Shown here: positions 10,496-18,308 of the stretch, one piece after another | Numbering within the stretch: the stretch's first letter is position 1 | Layout: every line of letters begins with the position of its first letter | Source of the DNA: Saccoglossus kowalevskii | Lineage: Eukaryota; Hemichordata; Enteropneusta; Harrimaniidae | Direction: 5' to 3' | DNA: 26,716 nucleotides | Assembly: GCF_000003605.2 (NCBI RefSeq) | Contig: NW_003123406.1 | Span: forward strand, 151,460-178,175 | Notes under the pieces: model-generated | What the model saw: only the letters and a program-made list of their open reading frames with translations | What the model was told of the DNA's origin: nothing | The model's database searches: none | Position numbers and translations under genes: made by a program

Positions 10496-13400
10496 GTAAG
10501 ACTAAACCTACTACACTGATTATTGCGTTGGAGGGGGGGGGGAGTTGTCACTTGATATATAAATTGTGAGATATATACAGCAGAAATCAATACAGCTCTA
10601 CAGTCTAACATGAGCACCATGCATCTGTTTATTTTGTTTGGTGATTTAGTGAAACATTAATCAGTAGCTTATTATCAACGTACAGCTGATATGATACTGT
10701 AATCAATAAGAATCTGTCATTACCGATCAACACTAATGACTGCTATGGTGTGACATTTACAGTAATAAGTGTCAACCATATTTATACTAATCATCATCTA
10801 CAATTTCTCTGACTTTCTTGTCAGTGTGCGTTATGTCTAGACATGGCTCATTTTATTAAAAATACAAATGGTGTCAATACCCACTTGTCGAACTATGCTG
10901 ATTTTTCTCGTACCTATTGCTACAAGTACTTCACCCATCTGTGCATACTTGGATCTTATACTTACTGTAAAATACTTTATTTTCGTTGAAAAGACATTTT
11001 GGGTGTTTTGTATGGAATTTATTTTCACTGATTTTTGACAACTTGAATGTAAAATATAGAAAAAAAAGGTACCGGTATATTCGATGGATTTTATTTTCAC
11101 TGAATCATTCCTTCAGCGAAAATTAATTCCAAGCGAAAATAAAGTATTTTACAGTATTATAGTTATATATGCTTTAAGCTTACCCAAACTGTTGGGTTAT
11201 TGGAAAGAGCTTGAGACCATGTATGTTACATCATGGTTTGGATTTGTCACTTTTTGAAGTGTGATATCCACTGTGCTATGTCATGTTCTACATGCGTAAA
11301 ATATAATGCGGTACATGGAATTCATACATTTGCTGCACACGGACTATTGCCCATTCAAATTAGGGCATGTGTTGTGTCATTTCAATATTAAAGGCAGCGT
11401 TAAAACCCAGCTGAACAAAAGATAACATAGTACAATTTCCCAGCTTCTTCAGAGAGGAGGGCGGTCTTCCCTGATTGAAGTGCAAACATAAACATAAATG
11501 TTGCTGCAAGAATACCTATTCTTCAGAGAAAATAATCAGAAATTAAAAAAAGTATTATTAAAGAAATGATGTTATTAAGTGCTCAAAACCTTAAAAATGT
11601 TTAAATGTATGTTCGTTCAGGATGTTCGTTTATGTTTAGTTGTCTTATTTTACAGTACTTTACATCCTTTTAGAGAAAAAACAATGGGATTTCAATCAAT
11701 TTAATCCACTTGCGAAATAGAGGCATTGCACTGAACTCTCAGCTCATGAATATTCTTACATAAATTTGCATATAGCGCAGAAGACCAAGTAGCTCCAAGG
11801 AGCTCCTTAATTTGTACGCGGCCAGAAGCCGCTGGTTTTATTTTGATGGCCTCCCTAAGTAAAGTCCATTCCATGCAATTTTGTAAAAATACAGGGGCAA
11901 AGGGGTTTCATGTCTGTGGATCAAAATGGTGGTGTATCTTACCTCATCTCATCTCTGTGTATGTACAAATTTATAACAATTTGTTTAATATTAAAATCTT
12001 ACTCACCCGGTAGACATAAAATTGGATTTAAGGAACGGAACATTATTAGGATAGAAGGGGGGCTAGAATGTATTGTGATTGAAAAAAAATGGGATTAAAC
12101 AAAATCTGCCTGAAAGAAAAACAAGAGTTTGAGTTCCTATCAATGAATAAATACTGATGCAAAATAAAATATTGATGTAGAACTGAATTATTTTGTTTCA
12201 GGGCTTCTTTCGACGCAGTATCTCACAACACACAAGTTACACATGTACAAATAAGGAAATGTGTGACATATCAATCTATACCCGCAACCAGTGTCAGTTA
12301 TGTAGATGGAGAAAGTGCTGTTCAGTTGGAATGTCAAAAGATGGTAGGTTACGGGTTACACCAATAGAGGGCGCTTTAGGTCAAGAATCACCACTCGAGG
12401 GCCTTTTAGTGTTAGAAATCACCACTAGAGGGCGGTTTGGTGGTTATAATTGAAATATTTAATTTTCCATACTTAGTTCAGAGAGCTGTAATTACGTCAT
12501 TGACCAGGCAATATCTGGTAAAATTTTTTTGATTTTATCCTTTGATCCACAAAATCATAAATTTATAATCTCCAAATGTTTTTTTTTTTAAATTCTTCAA
12601 TTTGTTTGATCAAAAATTGAAAGCAGTGTCACATTTTGTCTGTTTGGTCCAAAATTAAGATTGAGTTAATTGAAAATTACAGAAATGTAAACAAATTTGC
12701 TCTAATTTGAATTTCTTGTGTTTCAAAAATTACAGTGAATGAAATGGTCATTTCTGTTTGATTTTTTTTTTAGCGAGCATATAGCACGCCAAGTGATCAG
12801 TGACAAACTACAGCTTGAATATTTGGAATACTGTAAAATATTTGTCTGAAAAGACATTGTGGCTTTATTTTGATGAGTTAAATGTAAAATGTAGGAAAAA
12901 ATTTATTTTCATTGATTCATCTCTTCATCGAAAATGAATTCAAAGTAAAAGCAGTGTACATTACAGTTTATACCAGTAGAAGCAAAACTTAACACTAGAG
13001 GGTGCTATCCCCAACTACTTGTACCGGGGTAACTACAAGAGCATATTGTACTGCACACTCTAGAATTCTGGTCTGTGAACAAAATCTTAAATGTAGTCAG
13101 TGAATTATCAAATTAACCCAATGCATAGAACCCCCAAACCAAAAAGTCTAAAATTCCCATTGCAGGAGTGTCTATAATAGGTCACTTTTAAAAACGAAAA
13201 ATGTGTTTATTTTGTTGGTATTTCAGAACAATTTCCGTGATTTGACTGTTTAATATAGCTGCTTCAGTGAGTAAAATGTTTCTGTAAGGATCAAAAATAC
13301 AGAATGACCCAACTGTGTATTTTTATGATGTGCACCAACAAAAGTACCAGGATGCACGACTAATATAGGGACCATGAAAGTGACCTATCGACACAGATTC

Positions 13401-16400
13401 CACAGGTTGTTTGCACCATTATATTAACAGAAAATTTTATTTAACTTGAAATTTAGCTACCCCCCCCCCCCCTCACCAAAATGAAAAATGGTGAAAATTT
13501 TGTGTAACAAAGAGAACATTTAGCAAAACTTTTGTCTTTGTATCTGCTGAAATTATGCATATGTCTATACTTACACATACAATAGGTGCTATAATCGTTA
13601 TGCTATATAATTTGTATGAGCATTGGGGATGGGTAAATATTTCCCGGTTTCAGAATATATACAAGGTCAGGTGCAACAGATACAGATACAGATATAAAAA
13701 TACACAATAAATGTTTATTAACTACATATCTTTTCATTTATCATCAGCATCTAGATTAGGGCGTCGGTCAAAGAGGATGATTGAAAGAATGCAAGACATG
13801 ATCACCAAGACACCCAAAGATGAGCCAGATAAAAGGATAAAGACAGCCAGAGGAGGTCTCCAAAGGAATGAGTACATGCACCAATCGTGGGGTTCACAGG
13901 AACTGTTTGACAATGTGATTGAAAACACTGGAAAGCAGTCTGTACCACAGTACAACTGTAACTTCAAGGACATGGTGAATGTAAAATCTGAGCAAATCGG
14001 GGGGTTATCTACGTGTCTTTATGAGAATATGGGGATAAAACAAATACTGGGTGGTTTTAAACAACCTAGTGACAAGTCTCCAACTGACGAAGATTCCAAA
14101 TCTGGTCTGCCAATGTCGCCTAAACAAGCTGGGTTTATTTCAAGTTCTAGTCTGTCTGATATCAATGGGATATCAGTAACGGCTATAAACGAGATGTTGT
14201 CGGCAGGACAGCCAGTGATTCTTATTCCTCAGCAAATAGGGAAGTCACCTGCTTTGGGAATGTCAGTCCAGGGTCAGATTCCTCCCGCTGTCGTTGTTGT
14301 GAAACCATCGGAACCATTGAAGCAGCAGGTCTGCCCGTCACCAGTTTCACCTTTCAGTGAGCTTTCAGGATTCATAAACAAAGAACAAAAATCGTCCGAT
14401 TGTGCGGCAACCTCTTCCGGATATCATTCCTCACAAAGGCAAACTATGACTGAAATGACAAATTACACTTCACTTAATAGTATTGAACCAGAGTACACCA
14501 AACCTAAGCCATCTCCCCAATCTATAGGATCACCACAGCAACTGACACCCTCTCTTAGAAACCAGGCAACAACAGAGTCAGTGTTAAAACAGCAGTCAGC
14601 ACAACAGCCATCACCGTGTGGCAGTTTGGGCAGCAGCTTTCAACTATCTCCCTTTCTATCATCGCCAATAAGCTCGCCTGGGAAAAACTTCCTATTTGAC
14701 ACCCCAACGCCAAGCCCTGACGAGTCAGCGTCTACTAAGTCACCCGTAGTCATTAACTTCCCAGACATCAATACTAGCACGCTTAGCAGTGAAGAAGTGG
14801 AGCAGCTGGAAGTGCTTTTACATAGCATTGCAAAGTCACACCATGATAATTGTCATTTTACTTACGCCAGGATACGAATTTTGAAGAAGAGGTATTTTGG
14901 AATTGAAGAGTCGGAGTACAGTAGTAGGGTACGTCTTCTCCTACTAGACTAGACTAGACTAGACTAGACTAGACTAGACTAGACTAGACTAGACTAGACT
15001 AGACTAGACTAGACTAGACTAGACTAGACTAGACTAGACTAGACTAGACTAGACTAGACTAGACTAGACTAGACTAGACTAGACTAGACTAGACTAGACT
15101 AGACTAGACTAGACTAGACTAGACTAGACTAGACTAGACTAGACTAGACNNNNNNNNNNNNNNNNNNNNNNNNNNNNNNNNNNNNNNNNNNNNNNNNNNN
15201 NNNNNNNNNNNNNNNNNNNNNNNNNNNNNNNNNNNNNNNNNNNNNNNNNNNNNNNNNNNNNNNNNNNNNNNNNNNNNNNNNNNNNNNNNNNNNNNNNNNN
15301 NNNNNNNNNNNNNNNNNNNNNNNNNNNNNNNNNNNNNNNNNNNNNNNNNNNNNNNNNNNNNNNNNNNNNNNNNNNNNNNNNNNNNNNNNNNNNNNNNNNN
15401 NNNNNNNNNNNNNNNNNNNNNNNNNNNNNNNNNNNNNNNNNNNNNNNNNNNNNNNNNNNNNNNNNNNNNNNNNNNNNNNNNNNNNNNNNNNNNNNNNNNN
15501 NNNNNNNNNNNNNNNNNNNNNNNNNNNNNNNNNNNNNNNNNNNNNNNNNNNNNNNNNNNNNNNNNNNNNNNNNNNNNNNNNNNNNNNNNNNNNNNNNNNN
15601 NNNNNNNNNNNNNNNNNNNNNNNNNNNNNNNNNNNNNNNNNNNNNNNNNNNNNNNNNNNNNNNNNNNNNNNNNNNNNNNNNNNNNNNNNNNNNNNNNNNN
15701 NNNNNNNNNNNNNNNNNNNNNNNNNNNNNNNNNNNNNNNNNNNNNNNNNNNNNNNNNNNNNNNNNNNNNNNNNNNNNNNNNNNNNNNNNNNNNNNNNNNN
15801 NNNNNNNNNNNNNNNNNNNNNNNNNNNNNNNNNNNNNNNNNNNNNNNNNNNNNNNNNNNNNNNNNNNNNNNNNNNNNNNNNNNNNNNNNNNNNNNNNNNN
15901 NNNNNNNNNNNNNNNNNNNNTAGACTAGACTAGACTAGACTAGACTAGACTAGACTAGACTAGACTAGACTAGACTAGACTAGACTAGACTAGACTAGAC
16001 TAGACTAGACTAGACTAGACTAGACTAGACTAGACTAGACTAGACTAGACTAGACTAGACTAGACATCAAATGTTGCCCATTTTCAATTTCTTCTGAGAG
16101 CTGTACAAACTGTACATGTAGACATGAGATTACAACTTCATTTCAGTCTGAATAGAACTTAATAAGTAGCATCTGATGTTTTCAATATATGGTCCAAAGC
16201 ATATCTGACCATATAAGGTATACACATATCCATATAAGGTAGTTGTGTAATCGCACATGATAGTTACATGACGATTTAACCGTAACTTTTTGCAATTGTT
16301 TGTAGGGAAGAAAACTTCATGATTGCAGCAACTGTCCTCCACCGCCTGATTTCCCAACATCAGAATTGCCGCCACGAGAACTGACAATGAGTGAAGACAA

Positions 16401-18036
16401 GATAACAGCCACTCATATGATTCGCTTTTTTGCTGATAAATTCACGGGTCTAATAACTCGAATCGTAGTGTTCACAAAACAGATACCCGGATTCCGAATG
16501 CTCGACAAGGAAGACCAAATTATCTTGATTAAGGCTGGACTGTTTGAAGTTTCAGCTGTCCGGTTTACGACCGTCATTGACACTAATTCCAACATGGTAA
16601 ATTATTGGACAACAGGCGACCGATTCTCACGGGAGCTAGCCCGACAGGGCCACCTGGGTAAAGTGATAGATCTCCTTTTTGAATTAGCTGGGTGGTTCAA
16701 TGAACTTGAATTGACCGATGACGAAGTTGGATGTTTGAATGCGGTCATCATGGTTGCTGCCGGTAAGTTTTCTTGTGCGAATGAGTAGAATACATTTTGT
16801 CATTATGACATCTGTCAAAACTATTTTTAATTAGTACTCGTTTTATAATAAAGGGCATTGGTTGTCGCACTACATTCTGTTCGATATGAGACTCGTAATG
16901 CTTGTGGAATGCATTGTTTGTTTACGGTAAATGAAGTTTGACTATACGCTGCGCAACAACAACCACCTTTTAATTTACCCTTAACATCTTATTATTAACT
17001 GCATCGTGATTACAACCCCCCCCTCCTCATGTTGAGAAATCCAACTCGTGAATCTGTCAAAATCTGTCCAAAAAAAAATGGTTTTACCATATCTTGTAAC
17101 AATAAAACATGAAAGAGAATGTGCCATTAGTGTCATGCAGCCCTCATGGCTTGATAAAGAGTGAGCGAAGAAGTCAAAAGGGTTTAAATTCACTAAAATC
17201 GTAAAGCTGGCACCCTAGCTGGAGGCAAATATTGCCAAAAAGGCTCCCTGCATTGGAAGGTGTTGTTCGGATGATTTATGATTCTAAGATGAGTTGGCAG
17301 TGATTTTAATTTTCCAAACTGAATTTATTGTTATTTAAACTGTCTTTAGATCATGAATGAAAATACTTTTTTTTTAAATTGCAACATTGTAACACAAAAC
17401 CATGGAAGAATTCAATTGCGTAATCAGATCTGAATGAGATTATCCCCAAATTCAAGAATGAAAAATGCATGTAATACGCACTCGCAAATAAATCAAGATG
17501 TGTGTTATCAACATAATCTGAGACAAATGCAAACCAATTCTTTCACATATTCGTTTACATTAGTTGAAATGTATGCTTGCAATGTTGCAAACATCTCGCA
17601 ATTCGTGTGATTTCATATTGAGTTCTTCATCACATACATCACGGATACTAAAAGTAACCATGCATACATGTACATGTCTGTTGCATACTCGTAATGTATA
17701 AATTCCTGAATGAATCTAGCTGTTTAACTTAGATTTGATTTCTCAAATATATAATAAACCTGACTTTCGGTTATTTTTTTGTCAGATCGTCCAGGTCTAA
17801 AAAAGAGAGAAGATGTACTTGTACTTCAAACCCGACTTCTCAAAGTGCTTCAGTTAGAGCTCAAGAGAACGCATCCAGACAGACCTGACTTGTTTACGCA
17901 AGTACTTACCATCATCCCAAAGTTACGCGAGATTGGCCCAGAACACACACGACGACTGATGGAGTTGAAGATTCAAAATCCGAAAGTACCAAAACTGTCT
18001 GCTTTGCACGCCGAGGTCTTTGATCTTGTTGAATGA
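10407..18036 (+). CDS. NR1-type nuclear receptor, Rev-erb/E75-like, 5' partial, five exons
   Basis: Joining 10407-10495, 12202-12343, 13748-14928, 16306-16762 and 17786-18036 gives 705 residues and a TGA stop, counting the Gln at 10409 as residue 1. It should be a nuclear, DNA-binding transcription factor. The DNA-binding domain (residues 8-73) has all eight zinc cysteines (8, 11, 25, 28, 44, 50, 60, 63) and the P-box CEGCKG, which in this superfamily reads AGGTCA half-sites. A basic extension with GRRSKRM follows. The hinge (about 100-420) is rich in Ser, Pro and Gln. Ligand-domain helix 1 starts near 425. The signature [21 protein letters not shown] lies at 531-552, DRPGL at 623-627 and an AF-2-like LHAEVF at 696-701. 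By eye the ligand domain is closest to Rev-erb and E75. The second finger, ending [11 protein letters not shown], is divergent. PPAR and ROR are less likely. The N-terminal A/B region and start codon are missing. Confidence 0.93.
10496..12201 (+). other. Intron between the two zinc-finger exons
   Basis: GT-AG intron of 1,706 bases between two phase-compatible exons. It contains a G run at 10533-10542 and a perfect-ended MITE at 10963-11156. An open frame at 11910-12098 has no recognisable content. Confidence 0.85.
10963..11156. mobile_element. MITE with perfect 23-bp terminal inverted repeats
   Basis: The outer 23 bases at 10963-10985 and 11134-11156 are exact reverse complements; the left end begins TACTGTAAAATACTTTAT. 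If the outermost TA on each side is a target-site duplication, the element proper starts CTGTAAAATAC, a layout typical of Tc1/mariner-derived MITEs. There is no room for a transposase. The interior also has near-repeats of TTTATTTTCACTGAT. A diverged second copy lies in the next intron at 12829-12968. Confidence 0.88.
12202..12343 (+). CDS. Receptor exon: second zinc finger
   Basis: The acceptor TTTTGTTTCAG ends at 12201 and the donor GTAGGT starts at 12344. The exon encodes [15 protein letters not shown] onward, residues 30-76, with the second finger cysteines spaced C-x5-C-x9-C-x2-C. It ends one base into a codon, which the next exon completes as Ala to give [14 protein letters not shown], the normal start of the C-terminal extension. 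If the intron were retained, translation would run 36 codons further and stop, leaving a receptor without hinge or ligand domain. Confidence 0.93.
12361..12435. repeat. Three 30-bp units, each with a CTCF-like core
   Basis: CCAATAGAGGGCGC at 12361, CCACTCGAGGGCC at 12391 and CCACTAGAGGGCGG at 12422 are spaced 30-31 bases apart and embedded in a short tandem repeat containing AGAATCA or GAAATCA. The third matches the bilaterian CTCF core CCASYAGRKGGC at every position; the first two differ at one position each. A related word, ACACTAGAGGGTGC, lies at 12992-13005. Binding is an inference; such words are also spread by repeats. Confidence 0.55.
12829..12968. mobile_element. Second, diverged copy of the CTGTAAAATA MITE family
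   Basis: It starts TACTGTAAAATATTTGTCTG and ends near ACATTACAGTTTA. It shares with the element at 10963-11156 the segments GAAAAGACATT, AAATGTAAAATGTAGAAAAAA-like and TTTATTTTCA-TGATTCAT, in the same order. It is about 140 bp against 194 bp, so it carries deletions and substitutions. Confidence 0.8.
13172..13393. mobile_element. Possible MITE whose inverted ends carry AGGTCA half-sites
   Basis: ATAGGTCACTTT at 13177-13188 is matched by its exact reverse complement AAAGTGACCTAT at 13377-13388. Similarity extends weakly outward (GTGTC plus a few bases on each side). About 188 noncoding bases lie between. The left end also matches the Rev-erb/ROR monomer site (WAWNTRGGTCA) at 10 of 11 positions. 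It could be a small transposon, or simply two opposed binding sites. Confidence 0.45.
13748..14928 (+). CDS. Receptor exon: C-terminal extension, hinge and helix 1
   Basis: The acceptor TCATTTATCATCAG ends at 13747 and the donor GTACGT starts at 14929. It encodes residues 77-470. First comes the basic extension [15 protein letters not shown], then basic [10 protein letters not shown], which may help nuclear import. VKSE at 155-158 fits a SUMO consensus. Then comes a long low-complexity hinge with about a dozen Ser-Pro or Thr-Pro sites, such as DTPTPSPDE. The end, [20 protein letters not shown] and following residues, looks like ligand-domain helix 1 of Rev-erb/E75 type. The exon is unusually large because it holds the whole hinge. 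Confidence 0.93.
14943..15149. repeat. (TAGAC)n microsatellite, left part
   Basis: About 41 uninterrupted TAGAC units with no visible substitutions begin some 14 bases downstream of the splice donor and run into the gap. Every reading frame of the tract contains TAG. Confidence 0.97.
15150..15920. other. Assembly gap (771 N)
   Basis: The run of N is flanked on both sides by the same pentanucleotide tract, so the missing sequence is most likely more of that tract, and its true length is unknown. Confidence 0.98.
15921..16065. repeat. (TAGAC)n microsatellite, right part
   Basis: Twenty-nine perfect TAGAC units continue directly from the gap and end at TAGACATCAAATG. Both parts give at least 70 sequenced units, all on the transcribed sense strand of the receptor. 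Confidence 0.97.
16306..16762 (+). CDS. Receptor exon: ligand-binding domain, main part
   Basis: The acceptor ends at 16305 and the donor GTAAGT starts at 16763. It encodes residues 471-622. It opens [17 protein letters not shown], with a Cys-Pro pair at 480-481 upstream of helix 3. Then follow [28 protein letters not shown] and [21 protein letters not shown], the nuclear receptor signature. A helix 6-8 region ends [17 protein letters not shown]. The exon leaves one G, which forms Asp with the next exon. If the intron were retained, translation would stop eight codons later. Confidence 0.94.
16763..17785 (+). other. Intron inside the ligand-binding domain
   Basis: GT-AG intron of 1,023 bases. 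It contains the second copy of the small interspersed element near its start, a short C run at 17017-17023 and a T run at 17367-17375. No coding content is seen. Confidence 0.88.
16853..16967 (+). mobile_element. Interspersed element with inverted ends, copy B
   Basis: Homologous along its length to 1855-1975, with a deletion of about 12 bases in the middle. Shared words include CTGTTCGATATG, GACTC, CATTGTTT and CGCTGCGC-ACAAC. The ends TTGGTTGTCGCA and GCGCAACAACAACC are imperfect inverted repeats. It has the same orientation as copy A. Confidence 0.65.
17786..18036 (+). CDS. Receptor exon: end of the ligand-binding domain with AF-2
   Basis: The acceptor TTATTTTTTTGTCAG ends at 17785. It encodes residues 623-705 and a TGA stop at 18034-18036. 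DRPGL opens helix 9. [20 protein letters not shown] forms the helix 10/11 region, with His676 at the place where Rev-erb has its heme-binding His (alignment by eye). The C-terminus [13 protein letters not shown] contains an AF-2-like core, hydrophobic-x-x-E-hydrophobic-hydrophobic. Vertebrate Rev-erb proteins lack this helix. There is no C-terminal F domain beyond four residues. Confidence 0.93.
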
Positions 18037-18264
18037 TTAAAACACTGAGATGAAAACTTTTTCCAGCGTTATTTTTGAAACGAAAATTCATTAATTTTAT
18101 ATAGATTACGACACTATCGGTAACATTATAAAACCATAAAATATTTTTATTCTTTATTAGTTTCACATACATGTATACGAACACCTCAGTGCTTACTTGG
18201 ATACAGGGAAGAGCCTTCCGAATCATTGGTCGTTGTGTGCACAGTCAGCTGGCGCACAAGTAAT

Positions 18265-18275
18265 AATAAAATAAA
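18265..18275 (+). promoter_or_regulatory. Candidate polyadenylation signals
   Basis: Two overlapping AATAAA hexamers at 18265-18270 and 18270-18275 lie about 230 bases after the stop codon. They would give a short 3' untranslated region. Other AATAAA words occur further downstream, so the real site is not certain. Confidence 0.4.
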
Positions 18276-18296
18276 TGCGATATTTACTATATGGGG

Positions 18297-18308
18297 GCCG
18301 CCATCTTG
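18297..18308. promoter_or_regulatory. YY1-like motif
   Basis: GCCGCCATCTTG is an exact fit to the well-known YY1 site. It stands in AT-rich sequence just past the candidate poly(A) signals. It may be a chance match or part of a repeat; no promoter is otherwise recognised here. Confidence 0.3.

Larger units (their letters stand above)
12344..13747 (+). other. Intron between second zinc finger and hinge
   Basis: GT-AG intron of 1,404 bases. Besides the elements listed separately it has a C run of 13-14 bases at 13460-13473. AGGTCA half-sites occur at 12378-12383, 13179-13184, 13381-13386 (minus strand) and 13664-13669; about 0.7 would be expected by chance at uniform base composition. Confidence 0.85.
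14929..16305 (+). other. Intron holding a pentanucleotide tract and an assembly gap
   Basis: Phase-0 intron with donor GTACGT and acceptor TTGCAATTGTTTGTAG. Most of it is (TAGAC)n and N. The apparent length of 1,377 bases depends on the gap estimate. About 240 bases of ordinary AT-rich sequence separate the tract from the next exon. Confidence 0.85.

Noticed and set aside
12193-12453. 86-residue stand-alone protein with a zinc finger
   Set aside because: The first part is the second zinc-finger exon; the tail is intron read-through after a good donor at 12344.
16366-16788. 140-residue stand-alone ligand-domain protein
   Set aside because: It is part of the exon at 16306-16762; the apparent start is a TTG and the last eight residues are intron.
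10407-18036. Assignment as PPAR or ROR
   Set aside because: The signature KAGLFEV--VRF and helix 1 fit Rev-erb/E75 better; the extension lacks PPAR- or ROR-like residues. The final placement still needs a tree.
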